Source: Aliidiomarina celeris (GTDB lineage Bacteria; Pseudomonadota; Gammaproteobacteria; Enterobacterales; Alteromonadaceae). Taken from it: a stretch of DNA of 64,000 nt. The notes under the pieces are model-generated. The model had not been told where the DNA came from. It searched no databases and worked only from the letters and a program-made list of their open reading frames with translations. The DNA lies in contig NZ_QMIL01000001.1 of assembly GCF_003316875.1 (NCBI RefSeq), positions 434,001 to 498,000 of the forward strand. The letters are read 5' to 3'. The position numbers and the translations under genes are program-made. Position 1 is the first letter of the stretch; each line of letters starts with the position of its first letter. This document shows positions 48,724 to 58,542 of this stretch, piece by piece.

Positions 48724-49653
48724 TTACAAGCCGAAAAAGCGCAAATAACGGCGCATTTGTTGCTGCGCATTGGTGATATTGATAGGTTGGAAGCGTACTT
48801 TTGTACCCGGCGCTCGTTGCGCCAGCTCATAACCCGATAACGGTAAAATAGCACCGAGTTTCGGATAGCCGCCCAATGTTTGTCGTTGTTGTAATAACAC
48901 AATAGGTTGGCCATTACCCGGCACTTGCACAGCGCCGTAACAAACCCCTTCAGACAACAAGTTTCCCTCAGGAATACTCAACGCAGGGCCCGACAAACGC
49001 GCCCCCATGCTGTCGCTTTCTGGTAGTAGTTCGTACTCGTTGTCCCATAGCGTTTGCCAACTTGCCTTACTGAACTGATGTTGCTGATAGCCAGGAATCA
49101 ATTGCAAACTGAGTGGTGCATTGTAGTCTGGTAAATAAAGCTCGGGTATTTGCCGCGCTATGCCCTCTTCGGTTAAATGTGCACAAGGTAAAAAGTCGTG
49201 TTTTCTCAAACGCTCGCCGTCGCCGTGCAACCCACCTAACCCGTCTCTTAATACCGTTGCGCAACTTCCTAGCGTTTGCGGCAACTGAAAGCCACCTTGC
49301 ACACTCACATAAGCGCGGAATCCATGGCGAGGATAACCAAACTTCAAGCGATCGCCTTGGCGCACCCAAAAGCTGCGCCATGGAATTTGTGGTTTGCCAT
49401 TCAGTGTTAAATTCAAGTCGCCGCCGGTTATCGAGATCATGCTCTGCGTTTGGCATTCAAACTCGGTTCCGCCCGCTGTTATTTCAATAAGCGCAGTGCC
49501 CGGAGCGTTGCCCAGCAAACGATTAGCCCAGTTTGCGGCCATGGCGTCGGCAGGGCCACCCGGGGTAACACCAAGGTGTTGATAACCATTTCGCCCTTGA
49601 TCTTGAACAACAGCATGAATACCCGGCTTGATCACTAATAATCCAGTTTTCAT
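48724..49653 (-). CDS. pxpC: 5-oxoprolinase subunit C
   Basis: PxpC, formerly annotated as a biotin-dependent carboxyltransferase or allophanate hydrolase subunit 2, acts with PxpA and PxpB in ATP-dependent opening of 5-oxoproline (pyroglutamate) to glutamate. The 309-residue product shows [34 protein letters not shown] and the C-terminal [15 protein letters not shown] typical of the AHS2 domain. It starts 2 bases after pxpB and is the last gene of the operon. Confidence 0.93.
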   Translation of the reverse strand: MKTGLLVIKPGIHAVVQDQGRNGYQHLGVTPGGPADAMAANWANRLLGNAPGTALIEITAGGTEFECQTQSMISITGGDLNLTLNGKPQIPWRSFWVRQGDRLKFGYPRHGFRAYVSVQGGFQLPQTLGSCATVLRDGLGGLHGDGERLRKHDFLPCAHLTEEGIARQIPELYLPDYNAPLSLQLIPGYQQHQFSKASWQTLWDNEYELLPESDSMGARLSGPALSIPEGNLLSEGVCYGAVQVPGNGQPIVLLQQRQTLGGYPKLGAILPLSGYELAQRAPGTKVRFQPINITNAQQQMRRYLRFFGL

Positions 49654-49655
49654 GC

Positions 49656-50375
49656 TTAATTCTCCTCACTACAGCGCAATAAGGCGTTCAACGTTTCTGC
49701 CGACACCGGTTTAAAGCGCACACGATCGCCTACTTCTACGGGGGTCATGGCATCGCTCGCAAGTTCTGGGCGCGGGTTAAACCAGCGCATGGCAGCGCGG
49801 CCAATAAGGTTCCAGCCACCCGGCCCCGCAAATGGGTAAACTGCTGTTTGTGCACCCGCGATACCTAAACTACCGGCGGGTACCTTCTTGCGCGGCGTTT
49901 CCAAGCGCGGCGTAATCAACTTCTCATGCAAGCCACTTAAATAGGCAAAACCGGGCGCAAAACCTAGTGCAGCTACTTGATACTCAACCTCACTATGAAG
50001 TTCGATCACTTGTGCTTCAGAAAGCTTCGCCTGCGCTGCAACACGGGTTAGCTCAGGTCCAAAGTCGCCGCCATAACACACTGGAACTTCCACTAATTTG
50101 CCGGCGTTGCTCATGGATATCGGCCACGCCACTTCTGCCGCGGCTTGCTCTACGCACTGCTCAAGATCATACAGACGAATGGCGCGTGGCTCGTAATACA
50201 CAAGAAGCGTGGTATAGGCGGGCACCACTTCACGAATAATGCCTTTGTATTTATCGAGCAGCCGCTCACGAACCTTGGCCAAATAAAACGGCAGTTGTTC
50301 ATCCATGCGGTCGCCAAACTGCGCAAGAATGGCGTCGACACCGGCGATGGAGAATTCAGGAAGCGGCTTTTTCAT
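49656..50375 (-). CDS. pxpB: 5-oxoprolinase subunit B
   Basis: The 239-residue KipI-like (AHS1) protein has FAPGFAYLSGLHEKL, TPRKKVPAGSLGIAG and PGGWNLIGRAAMRWFNP. With PxpC it forms the kinase-like part of 5-oxoprolinase that activates the lactam with ATP. Its ATG overlaps the pxpA stop by 4 bases (ATGA) and pxpC follows after 2 bases, so all three subunits are made from one tightly coupled message. Confidence 0.93.
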   Translation of the reverse strand: MKKPLPEFSIAGVDAILAQFGDRMDEQLPFYLAKVRERLLDKYKGIIREVVPAYTTLLVYYEPRAIRLYDLEQCVEQAAAEVAWPISMSNAGKLVEVPVCYGGDFGPELTRVAAQAKLSEAQVIELHSEVEYQVAALGFAPGFAYLSGLHEKLITPRLETPRKKVPAGSLGIAGAQTAVYPFAGPGGWNLIGRAAMRWFNPRPELASDAMTPVEVGDRVRFKPVSAETLNALLRCSEEN

Positions 50376-51127
50376 GCGGCGGATATCCTTTTTAAAAGTT
50401 GTCGAATATCGGCAACGGTGGCCACAGACTCAGGATTATCGCCGTGCACACAGAGCGTTTCTACCTCAAGTGCAATCGACCTACCTGAAACGGTGCGCAC
50501 ACGCCCTTCTTCCGCCAGTTGGCGTGCTTGCTCGAGAATACGTGCGCGTTCGTGATACACACTACCCGCTTGGGTTCGCGGCATTAAACGCCCTTCATCG
50601 GTGTAAGCTCGATCCGCGAAAGCTTCGCCCCACAAGGTCAAACCAAACTCGGCGGCTCTGCTACGCAGCTGTTCGAGCTCGGGAGTGGCCAACACCATAC
50701 AGGGCAGGCTTGGATCAAAATCAGTAATGCCCTGCAACACGGCAGCAAATACCGTGGCGTTATTCATCATGTCGTTATAAAGCGCGCCGTGCGGCTTTAC
50801 GTATGAAAGCACAGAGCCGTGCGCTCGACACATACCGGCGATCGCACCAATTTGGTAGCACACCATGGCGGTAATTTCTTCGGCGCTACAAGCCATGGAG
50901 CGACGGCCAAAGCCCTCTTTATCAGGATAAGCAGGGTGAGCACCAATCTGCACGCGATGTTGCGCGGCAAGAGCCACAGTGCGGCTCATAGTGAGGGGAT
51001 CAGACGCATGAAAGCCAGTGGCAATATTGGCGCAGTCAATGAGCGGCATAAGCGCTTCGTCGTTACCCATGCGCCAGGCACCAAAGCTTTCACCTAAATC
51101 GGCATTGAGTAACAGTTGCCGGCTCAT
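50372..51127 (-). CDS. pxpA: 5-oxoprolinase subunit A
   Basis: The 251-residue LamB/YcsF-family protein begins LLNADLGESFGAWRMGND and carries NIATGFHASDP, VQIGAHPAYPDKEGFGRR and VKPHGALYNDMM, the conserved parts of the family. It completes the hydrolysis of activated 5-oxoproline. Its ATG overlaps the stop of the upstream membrane-protein gene as ATGA, and its own stop overlaps pxpB the same way. Confidence 0.95.
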   Translation of the reverse strand: MSRQLLLNADLGESFGAWRMGNDEALMPLIDCANIATGFHASDPLTMSRTVALAAQHRVQIGAHPAYPDKEGFGRRSMACSAEEITAMVCYQIGAIAGMCRAHGSVLSYVKPHGALYNDMMNNATVFAAVLQGITDFDPSLPCMVLATPELEQLRSRAAEFGLTLWGEAFADRAYTDEGRLMPRTQAGSVYHERARILEQARQLAEEGRVRTVSGRSIALEVETLCVHGDNPESVATVADIRQLLKRISAA

Positions 51128-51513
51128 TTACTCTTCCCGTATTTTTCCGCAAAACGCGCTTGCAATAAAAAGAAGCAATAAACGCCAAGCCCGAAGCTAA
51201 ACAACCACAAGGTTGGTAAACTAAGGCTCCACGCACGGTGCTCAAAGTAAATAGCGATGGTGCCTACCCCACCGAAGGTCATGAGTGCGGTGCTTAACCA
51301 GGTTGCAGGTAAAACGAATTTTTGCACTTTGTGCAAGCCCACAATACCGGCCAGCGCCCCCAGCATAATGCCCCATGCAATAGGCATAAAAGCACGATGC
51401 CAATTCAGCCCAGTGGCCACAATTAAGTTCCACAAGTCGTTGGCCTCAGAGAGCAAGAAAATGAGGCCTAAAGGCGCGGTAACGAGTGCGATAGCGCGTT
51501 GAATTTGATTCAT
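51124..51513 (-). CDS. Unknown four-helix membrane protein heading the 5-oxoprolinase operon
   Basis: The 129-residue product has four hydrophobic segments: RAIALVTAPLGLIFLLSEA, AFMPIAWGIMLGALAGIVGL, FVLPATWLSTALMTFGGVGTIAIYF and TLWLFSFGLGVYCFFLLQARF, then a short basic tail. I do not recognise the family and see no transporter signature. It is the first gene of the unit, with 4-base ATGA coupling to pxpA, so it is likely expressed in step with the enzyme. It might help 5-oxoproline uptake or anchor the enzyme, but this rests on position only. It is not DUF969/DUF979, the larger membrane pair found beside some pxp genes. Confidence 0.75.
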   Translation of the reverse strand: MNQIQRAIALVTAPLGLIFLLSEANDLWNLIVATGLNWHRAFMPIAWGIMLGALAGIVGLHKVQKFVLPATWLSTALMTFGGVGTIAIYFEHRAWSLSLPTLWLFSFGLGVYCFFLLQARFAEKYGKSK

Positions 51514-51646
51514 AAATTATCCATGTCAGAAGCTTCTGTGGTGAATCATGCCAAAGCATAGCATGAAAGCAAACACGACTATGGTCTGATGACGTGTATC
51601 ACATGAATAGGAAGAAGGGATTTGTACGCGCAGCTTGTGCGAGGTT

Positions 51647-51680
51647 TGCGCGGCATTTTCTCAAAGAAGAATGCCGCGCA
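51647..51680. terminator. GC-rich hairpin downstream of lysS
   Basis: TGCGCGGCATT (51647-51657) pairs perfectly with AATGCCGCGCA (51670-51680) around a 12-base loop. It starts 6 bases after the lysS stop on the minus strand. No T-run follows on the lysS-reading strand (AAACC), so it is a stabilising or weak terminating hairpin. Confidence 0.6.
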
Positions 51681-51686
51681 TGCCGA

Positions 51687-53195
51687 TTATGCTTGTGGAC
51701 GCATGTGTGGGAACAAGAGTACGTCGCGAATTGACGGAGAGTCGGTCAACAGCATCACCAAACGGTCGATACCGATCCCCTCCCCCGCTGTAGGTGGTAA
51801 ACCGTGCTCTAGCGCCGTTACGTAGTCCGCGTCGTAGAACATAGCTTCCGCGTCACCTGCTTCTTTTTGTTCAACTTGCTCTTTAAAACGCGCAGCTTGG
51901 TCCTCTGCGTCGTTCAGCTCCGAGAAGCCGTTGGCAATTTCGCGCCCACCCACAAAAAACTCAAACCGATCCGTTACAAAGGGGTCTTCGTCGTTGCGGC
52001 GCGCTAATGGCGACACTTCTGCAGGATAAGCAGTAATAAAAGTCGGCTCCATCAACTGATGCTCTGCCGTAGCTTCAAAAATTTCGATTTGAATTTTGCC
52101 AAGGCCCCAGCTCTTTTGTACTTTAATGCCGAGTTGCTCAGCAATCGCGGTCGCCTGCGCCAAATCATTCAACTGCTCGCGGGTAATCTCAGGGTTGTAC
52201 TTCATAATGGCGTCGAGCACGGTTAAACGCGCAAACGGTTGACCAAAATGGAAGGTTTGCCCCTGATAGTTCACATCAGTGGTACCCAGCAGTTCCTGCG
52301 CTAAGCCACGAATCATTTCTTCTGTTAGGTCCATCAGGTCTTGATAATCTGCGTAACCCCAGTAGAACTCGAGCATAGTGAATTCTGGATTATGGCGGGT
52401 CGATAGCCCTTCATTACGGAAGTTACGATTGATCTCAAACACTTTCTCAAAACCACCCACAACCAAACGCTTCAAATAAAGCTCAGGTGCGATACGCAGA
52501 TACAACTCCATGTCTAACGCATTGTGATGGGTTACAAACGGGCGTGCAGAAGCACCGCCAGGAATGGTTTGCATCATCGGGGTTTCTACTTCAAGGAATG
52601 CGCGGTCGTTCAAGAAGCGGCGAATGTAATCCACCGCTTTACTGCGCATGACAAAGGTTTCACGCGACTTTTGGTTCACGATCAAATCGAGGTAGCGTTG
52701 ACGATAACGGGTCTCTTGATCCGCCAAACCGTGGAATTTATCCGGCAGCGGACGTAATGCCTTAGTCAGTAGGCGAATCTCATCCACTTGCACACTCAGT
52801 TCACCTGTGTTGGTTTTAAATAAAACCCCAGATGCACCCACAATATCGCCCAAGTCCCATTTCTTGAAACCGTCGTTATAAACGCCCTCAGGCAAGTTGT
52901 CGCGGGCAACGTATAACTGAATCTGACCACTCATGTCTTGAATGGTGGCGAAACTTGCTTTCCCCATAATACGACGCAGCATCATACGCCCAGCTACGTT
53001 TACGCGAATGCCTTCGGCAACCAGCGCGTCACGCTCTTTGTCGTCGTGGGCTGCATGCAAATCGGCGGCCAGGCTGTCGCGACGAAAATCATTTGGAAAA
53101 GCCACGCCCTTCTCACGCAATCCCTTCAGCTTCTCTTTGCGCTCACGCAGTTGCTGATTCAGATCCACAGTCGGTTGTTGCGTGTTGTCGGTCAT
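51687..53195 (-). CDS. lysS: Lysyl-tRNA synthetase (class II)
   Basis: From the ATG at 53195 ([21 protein letters not shown] 7 nt upstream) the product is 502 residues; a further start at 53213 is less likely. It has the OB-fold anticodon domain (about 60-170), motif 2 [12 protein letters not shown] and motif 3 [18 protein letters not shown]. It charges tRNA-Lys. It follows prfB by 106 bases on the same strand, as in E. coli (prfB-lysS). Confidence 0.98.
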   Translation of the reverse strand: MTDNTQQPTVDLNQQLRERKEKLKGLREKGVAFPNDFRRDSLAADLHAAHDDKERDALVAEGIRVNVAGRMMLRRIMGKASFATIQDMSGQIQLYVARDNLPEGVYNDGFKKWDLGDIVGASGVLFKTNTGELSVQVDEIRLLTKALRPLPDKFHGLADQETRYRQRYLDLIVNQKSRETFVMRSKAVDYIRRFLNDRAFLEVETPMMQTIPGGASARPFVTHHNALDMELYLRIAPELYLKRLVVGGFEKVFEINRNFRNEGLSTRHNPEFTMLEFYWGYADYQDLMDLTEEMIRGLAQELLGTTDVNYQGQTFHFGQPFARLTVLDAIMKYNPEITREQLNDLAQATAIAEQLGIKVQKSWGLGKIQIEIFEATAEHQLMEPTFITAYPAEVSPLARRNDEDPFVTDRFEFFVGGREIANGFSELNDAEDQAARFKEQVEQKEAGDAEAMFYDADYVTALEHGLPPTAGEGIGIDRLVMLLTDSPSIRDVLLFPHMRPQA

Positions 53196-53301
53196 GGTAT
53201 TTCCTCTTTTCATAAGTTTGCCAGTTTACTGACACTAAAGTTACTAATAATAAATTCGATTTTTTGTTTGCGGCAAATGGTCCACAGGCGACAGCTCAAT
53301 C

Positions 53302-54400
53302 TTACAGCCCCGATTTCAAGCTCGCTTCGATAAAGCGGTCCAGATCACCGTCTAGCACCGCTTGTGTATTACGGGTTTCTACGCCGGTACGTAAATCTTT
53401 AATGCGCGAGTCGTCCAACACGTAAGAACGAATTTGGCTACCCCAGCCAATGTCCGACTTGCTGTCTTCCAACGCTTGGCGCTCTTCATTTTGCTTTTGC
53501 AATTCCATTTCATACAGCTTCGCTTTGAGCTGCTTCATGGCTTGGTCTTTGTTCTTGTGTTGCGAGCGATCGTTCTGGCACTGCACCACAATGCCCGACG
53601 GCTCGTGGGTAATCCGTACCGCAGAGTCAGTTCGGTTAACGTGCTGGCCACCTGCGCCTGAAGCACGATAGGTATCAATACGCAGGTCAGCCGGATTGAT
53701 TTCAATCTCAATATCATCATCAATCTCTGGGTAAACGAATGCGGAGGCAAAGGATGTATGGCGCCGATTCCCAGAGTCGAAGGGTGATTTACGCACCAAC
53801 CGATGCACGCCGGTTTCGGTACGCAACCAACCAAAGGCGTAATCGCCTTCAATCCGCAAGGTAGCAGATTTCAAGCCCGCAACTTCACCTTCGGAGAGTT
53901 CAATAATTTCCGTTTTCATGCCATGCGCTTCTGCCCAGCGCAAGTACATGCGTAGCAAAATGTTGCACCAGTCTTGCGCTTCGGTTCCGCCAGAGCCTGA
54001 CTGCAAGTCAATGTAGCAGTCATTGGCGTCGTTAGGGCCAGAAAACATACGGCGGAATTCAAACTTTTCCAACACCTCGCGCCAGCGCGCTAATTCGGTT
54101 TCAGCGTCAGCGAGGGTGTCTTCGTCATCGGCTTCTGTCGCCATTTCCACAAAGGCTTCGGCGTCGTCTAGCCCTTGCTCTAATTCAGTAAAACCAGTGA
54201 CTAACTCAGCGAGTTGCGCGCGCTCTTTGCCAAGCGCCTGTGCTTTAGGGGGATCGTTCCAAACGGCAGCGTCTTCCAGCTCGCGCTCAACTTCCTCTAA
54301 ACGCTCTTGTTTGACCGTTAAGTCAAAGATACCCCCGAAGCTGCGCCGCGCGCTGCCGAAGGTCATTAATCTCGTTCAGTACTGCATTCACTTCTAACAT
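53302..54400 (-). CDS. prfB: Peptide chain release factor 2 with programmed +1 frameshift
   Basis: RF2 recognises UGA and UAA. The gene starts at the ATG at 54400 (AGGGAA 6 nt upstream), reads 25 codons ([20 protein letters not shown]...GYL) to CTT followed by an in-frame TGA at 54325-54323, then must shift +1 to continue GAC TTA ACG in the main frame to 53302. The joined protein is 365 residues, the same as E. coli RF2. The anticodon-like SPF motif ([14 protein letters not shown]) and the GGQ loop ([12 protein letters not shown]) are intact; the residue three before the GGQ glycine run is Ala-type (RASGAGGQ) rather than the K-12 Thr variant. It lies between recJ and lysS. Confidence 0.98.
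54323..54336 (-). promoter_or_regulatory. prfB autoregulatory frameshift site
   Basis: On the minus strand the sequence is GGGGGTATCTTTGA followed by C: an internal Shine-Dalgarno-like G-run (54336-54332), a 3-base spacer and the slippery CTT-TGA, with the TGA at codon 26. This is the classical RF2 signal. Low RF2 lets the ribosome pause at UGA and slip to UUU, giving full-length RF2. Confidence 0.97.
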
Positions 54401-54470
54401 TTTGATTCCCTAAAGCTTGGCAAAAAACGGGGGCGCAATTTTAGCGGATTTTGCGAGAAAACAACAGTGC

Positions 54471-56195
54471 TCAAAGTGGCCAAAGATGTTGAATCATCAG
54501 CTGCAGTGAGCGGCGATCATTAAATACGTTTTCCTGCAACTGGTACGCCAGCCGCACACGGTTGCTCTCCTGCCAGTCCCACGCTTGGTTTGGCACATTA
54601 AAAGCCACTGCGTCTATAAGGTTCTGACTGCCTGGCACTGCTAGCGTAAGCTTCAAATGCACCTCTTTCATCCAGCGTACTTTCACCACTGTAAATTCAT
54701 TATCGAAAATAGGCGCTTCAAATTTCTGCCCCCAAGGGCCAATCGCTTTGAGTTGTTCAACAAACGCTAATTCAAAATCACTGGTGTCGAGCTCGCCGTC
54801 GGACCAAATCACCCGTTCCAGCATACGAGGTTCAACCCATTGTTCAGCAACCTGCTGGAGTATCTGACAAAAGTCGTTATAGGCCGCTTTCGGAATGGTT
54901 AAACCCGCCGCCATTGCGTGTCCGCCAAAGCGTTCTATGCAATGCGGGGCAAGGCTGTGCACACGCTCGAGCAAATCGCGCATATGCAAGCCGGGAACGG
55001 AGCGGGCCGACCCTTTCAGTAATCCATCTTCGGCATCAGCAAAGGCGATCACCGGGCGATGAAACCGCTCTTTTAACCGCCCAGCAACAATACCCACCAC
55101 GCCCTGATGCCAGCCCTCCTCATGCAAGGCTAAAATAGGCGGAAGTACCTGCCCTTGTACGTCAAATCGCGCCAGAATAGCGTCGGCGTCTTTTTGCATG
55201 TTTTGTTCAATCGTTCGGCGTGAACGATTCAACTCGTCTAGCCGCAATGCGGCGGCGTGGCTTTCATGCTCGGCTTCTGCCAATAAGCAATCAATACCCA
55301 GTTGCATATCGTCGAGTCGCCCCGCTGCATTTATCCGCGGGCCCACGGTAAAGCCCAAATCACGCGCTTCGAGTTCAGCAAGATTACGTTTTGCCACATT
55401 AAGCAACGCTCGAATACCGGGCCGACACACACCTTGGCGAATACGCGCCACACCCTGCTGAACGAGAATTCGATTGTTATAGTCGAGCGGCACCACGTCG
55501 GCAACAGTGCCAACCGCAACGAGGTCTAACCATTGCGCAAGGTTAATTGCAGCATTCGGGTGGTTCGCGTCGAGTGCTCGAAAGTGTGAGCGCAGCGCCA
55601 TCAGCACATAAAAAGTAACGCCCACACCGGCTAAAGCCTTGCTCGGAAAGGTACAGTCACCACGATTTGGGTTTACAATGGCATAGGCATTCGGCAGGCT
55701 GCTGCTCGGCAAATGGTGGTCCGTAATAATTACGTCGATACCCAGCGCGTTTGCTCGCTCCACCCCGTCATGGCTGCTCATGCCGTTGTCGACCGTGATA
55801 ATTAACTTGGCACCCTGCTGCTGGGCTACGTTAACCAGGCTCGATGACAAGCCATAGCCGTCTGCAAACCGGTTCGGAATTAAGAACTGAAGATTGTGCG
55901 CGCCCATGGCCTGCAACGCCAACATAAACAGACTCACGCTCGTGGCGCCGTCCGCGTCGAAGTCGCCAACAATACAAATAGATTGCTGTTGCTGAAGTGC
56001 TACAGCAATTCGCGCTGCCGCGCGCTCACAATCGGAAAGCGCACTAAAATGCGCCAAGCCTTTTAAACTTAAATCGAGTTGTTGGGCGTGTTTTACCCCT
56101 CGTCGTGCCAAAACTTGGCGCAAACGTGGTGAGAGCGAATCAGGAAGATCAACGCTATCCACGTTCGGATAGCGCTTTAGTTGCACATCAGTCAT
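54471..56195 (-). CDS. recJ: Single-stranded-DNA-specific exonuclease RecJ
   Basis: RecJ degrades ssDNA 5' to 3' in recombination and mismatch repair. From the ATG at 56195 the product is 574 residues; the TTG at 56201 is an alternative. The DHH-domain motifs are clear: VGDFDADGATSVSLF, TVDNGMSSHDG and ITDHHLPSSS, followed by the DHHA1 domain with FGGHAMAAGLTI and a C-terminal OB fold. It follows dsbC by 8 bases, so dsbC-recJ are co-transcribed. Confidence 0.97.
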   Translation of the reverse strand: MTDVQLKRYPNVDSVDLPDSLSPRLRQVLARRGVKHAQQLDLSLKGLAHFSALSDCERAAARIAVALQQQQSICIVGDFDADGATSVSLFMLALQAMGAHNLQFLIPNRFADGYGLSSSLVNVAQQQGAKLIITVDNGMSSHDGVERANALGIDVIITDHHLPSSSLPNAYAIVNPNRGDCTFPSKALAGVGVTFYVLMALRSHFRALDANHPNAAINLAQWLDLVAVGTVADVVPLDYNNRILVQQGVARIRQGVCRPGIRALLNVAKRNLAELEARDLGFTVGPRINAAGRLDDMQLGIDCLLAEAEHESHAAALRLDELNRSRRTIEQNMQKDADAILARFDVQGQVLPPILALHEEGWHQGVVGIVAGRLKERFHRPVIAFADAEDGLLKGSARSVPGLHMRDLLERVHSLAPHCIERFGGHAMAAGLTIPKAAYNDFCQILQQVAEQWVEPRMLERVIWSDGELDTSDFELAFVEQLKAIGPWGQKFEAPIFDNEFTVVKVRWMKEVHLKLTLAVPGSQNLIDAVAFNVPNQAWDWQESNRVRLAYQLQENVFNDRRSLQLMIQHLWPL

Positions 56196-56203
56196 GGGCA
56201 ATT

Positions 56204-56929
56204 CTATCGTGAACGACTTTGCAGCTCGTTAAGCAACTGTTCGGGAGGAAGAAAACCACCGATCAGCCCACCCGCAGGCGTGATTATAGCAGGCGTTCCA
56301 GTTACTCCCATTTGCCGAGACAACGCAACATGTTCCGCTAAATTAACATTGCACATGCCACTCGAAGCCGGCGGGCTGCCCGCCATTGCGTTATCCAGTT
56401 CACGATTCGCATGAGCAGAGCACCACACATTGGTTAATTCACGAGCCGACTTGGTGCCCATACCGGAGCGAGGAAAGGCAAGATAGTCCACGCTAATACC
56501 ACGCGCGTTGTACTGCTCCATTTGTTCGTGAAGTTGCCGACAGTAAGGGCAGGTGTGATCGGTAAAAACCGTCACCCGATAGCGTTCATTTTCTGCTGGG
56601 TAGCTAATCACCAAGCCTTGGCTCTCTGCAACCAGCTCTTGGCGCACTTGCATCATGCCCTGCTCGGTTAAATCGGTGGGCTCGGCGCCAACACTAAATA
56701 CCTTACCAGCGACTAAGCGTGTGGCATCACTAGAGATATAAAACACACCTTGCTGAGTAAAGACTTGGTAATATCCTTCGAGTTCTGCTGCCGGGCGCAC
56801 ACGCTCAACGGCAAGCCCCATACTCGCCAGCGCCGAACGAATACGTTCTTCATGCTCATTCGCTTGTGCAGCTGTGCTCAATAACACGCCCAATGTAAGG
56901 GCGGAAATTAGGTACTTCAGACGGTTCAC
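56204..56929 (-). CDS. dsbC: Periplasmic disulfide isomerase DsbC
   Basis: DsbC corrects wrong disulfides in the periplasm and is kept reduced by DsbD. The 241-residue product starts at a GTG (56929) with AAGGAAGG 5 nt upstream, has a signal peptide (LISALTLGVLLSTAAQA-NE), the dimerisation domain at about 25-85 and a thioredoxin domain with FTDHTCPYCRQLHEQM. The active site is CPYC rather than the CGYC of E. coli, and the cis-Pro loop reads GVTGTPAIITP. A second Cys pair (VWCSA, GMCNV) is conserved. Confidence 0.96.
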   Translation of the reverse strand: MNRLKYLISALTLGVLLSTAAQANEHEERIRSALASMGLAVERVRPAAELEGYYQVFTQQGVFYISSDATRLVAGKVFSVGAEPTDLTEQGMMQVRQELVAESQGLVISYPAENERYRVTVFTDHTCPYCRQLHEQMEQYNARGISVDYLAFPRSGMGTKSARELTNVWCSAHANRELDNAMAGSPPASSGMCNVNLAEHVALSRQMGVTGTPAIITPAGGLIGGFLPPEQLLNELQSRSR

Positions 56930-56996
56930 GTCGCCTTCCTTTTTTTACTTCATTAAGAGCCAAGAACACTACCCGTTCAGGCTCTAAAATACAAGA

Positions 56997-57875
56997 TTAA
57001 CCGCGCGGATGATGGGTTTCGTGGAGTTGCTTCAAACGCTCTTTTGCAACTTGTGTGTAAATTTGCGTCGTACTAATGTCGGCGTGGCCCAACAATAACT
57101 GCAGCGCCCGCAAATCGGCCCCGTGGTTGAGCAAATGCGTTGCAAAGGCATGCCTTAATTTATGTGGTGAAAGCGGTTTGCGAATACCGGCCACTATGGC
57201 GTAATGCTTCATGCGGTGCCAGAAGGTTTGCCGGGTCATTTGTTGCCCCCGTGTCGACAAAAATACCACATCATTTGCCGTTTTCACGAAGTCAGCTCGA
57301 GCATACTTTAAGTACTTTTCAAGCCATTCCAGTGCGTCTTCACCTAAGGGTACCAGCCGCTCTTTGTTGCCTTTACCCACAACACGAACCACGCCTTGGC
57401 GTAGGCCCAGATCGCTCATGCGTAGGCTCACCAGTTCGCTCACCCGCAGCCCAGAAGCATAAAGCACTTCCAGCATGGCTTTGTCGCGCAAGCCCACAGC
57501 TTCCTCTGTTAGCGGCGCGTTAAGGAGTTCCGCAACGTCATGCTCGCTTAAGGTTTGCGGCAAGGCTTTCACTTGTTTTGGTGTAAGCATTTGCGCGGTC
57601 GGATTGTCGCTACGTAAACCTCGCCGTGCTACCCATTTAAAGTATTTGCGTAAGGCGCTGAGCATGCGCGCTTGGGAACGTGCGCTGCGGCCTGCTTTTG
57701 AAAGCTCAGCAAAAAACTGCTCAAGCTGATCCCGATCGGCGTCCACCAAAGGCTGCTGATGGTAACGCAGAAGCCAACGCGCCACTTGTTCGAGATCACT
57801 TTTGTAAGCAGCAAGTGTATGGCTGCTTAAGCCTTCGGCAAGCCAAAGCTGATCGACAAAGTCGTCTACATGCAT
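56997..57875 (-). CDS. xerD: Tyrosine recombinase XerD
   Basis: XerD with XerC resolves chromosome dimers at dif under FtsK control. The 292-residue product has the N-terminal SAM-like domain (SSHTLAAYKSDLEQVARWL) and the catalytic residues in YASGLRVSELVSL (Arg), VVGKGNKERLVPLG (Lys), LSPHKLRHAFATHLLNHG (His/Arg), LLGHADISTTQIYTQV (His and the nucleophile Tyr). The xerD-dsbC-recJ-prfB-lysS order is that of E. coli, though fldB is not upstream here. Confidence 0.97.
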   Translation of the reverse strand: MHVDDFVDQLWLAEGLSSHTLAAYKSDLEQVARWLLRYHQQPLVDADRDQLEQFFAELSKAGRSARSQARMLSALRKYFKWVARRGLRSDNPTAQMLTPKQVKALPQTLSEHDVAELLNAPLTEEAVGLRDKAMLEVLYASGLRVSELVSLRMSDLGLRQGVVRVVGKGNKERLVPLGEDALEWLEKYLKYARADFVKTANDVVFLSTRGQQMTRQTFWHRMKHYAIVAGIRKPLSPHKLRHAFATHLLNHGADLRALQLLLGHADISTTQIYTQVAKERLKQLHETHHPRG

Positions 57876-57906
57876 AACATTTCTAAGGTGGGGAAACTCC
57901 GGGCTA

Positions 57907-58365
57907 CTATACCGCCTTTTGGTGGAGCTGATCCAACATATCCACTAAATCCGCTTCGTGTAGCTCGGGTTGCGGCCGTTCGCTATTGCGTGCACTCACC
58001 CAATGCGGAACGTTGGTTTGTACGTAACCGGGAATACGTTTGCTATCATTTGCCACGGCTAAGGGCTCTGGTGCAAGGCAGTCTTGTAAGAACCAAAGTG
58101 CGCGAGACTGGTGAAACCACTCACTAGGCTGTGCACGGAAGTCTTCACTTTGCGCAGCTACTGGGCGTTTCACACCGACAGCAAATGGAGGCTGCCAGTC
58201 AACTTGCGATTCGCTTTCTCGCGCGGGTACGGTGGCGTCGTAAACATAAGGACTTAAACTTGCCAATAGGAACTTGAATCGCGACGGCTCTTGGGTGTGC
58301 AGCGCACTGTTAAGTTCGACGCCAAGGTCGCGTTCATTTTGTATCCAGTTCGTAGCAATTGACAT
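57907..58365 (-). CDS. Unknown cytoplasmic protein with a sigma-28-like promoter
   Basis: The 152-residue product has no signal peptide or membrane helix. It is Trp/Pro/Gln-rich in the middle (DWQPPFAVGVKRP, SEWFHQSRALWFLQDCL), has a conserved-looking PGYVQTNVPHWV segment and an acidic C-terminal helix (LHEADLVDMLDQLHQ). I do not recognise a family. It lies 31 bases upstream of xerD on the same strand, where E. coli has fldB. A close match to the FliA (sigma-28) promoter lies 57 bases upstream of the ATG, so expression with late flagellar genes is possible. Confidence 0.65.
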   Translation of the reverse strand: MSIATNWIQNERDLGVELNSALHTQEPSRFKFLLASLSPYVYDATVPARESESQVDWQPPFAVGVKRPVAAQSEDFRAQPSEWFHQSRALWFLQDCLAPEPLAVANDSKRIPGYVQTNVPHWVSARNSERPQPELHEADLVDMLDQLHQKAV

Positions 58366-58421
58366 AGTCGTTTACTCAAGCTTGTGGCACACTACAATGA
58401 ATGCCGCTAGGTTCTAAATTC

Positions 58422-58447
58422 TTATCGGCGGCAAAGATAAAACCTTA
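58422..58447 (-). promoter_or_regulatory. Candidate sigma-28 (FliA) promoter
   Basis: On the minus strand TAAGGTTT (58447-58440) and GCCGATAA (58429-58422) are separated by 10 bases. The FliA consensus is TAAAGTTT-N11-GCCGATAA, so the -10 is perfect, the -35 has one mismatch and the spacer is one base short. It points to the unknown gene starting at 58365, giving a 5' leader of about 50 bases. Confidence 0.5.
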
Positions 58448-58542
58448 AACATGGTTGCCACCGCACTGCTCTCCTTGAGGTTAAGAATGGGGCTACCAAT
58501 AATGCGAATCGTTAAACGTAACTGAAGAAGGCAAACAACTGA

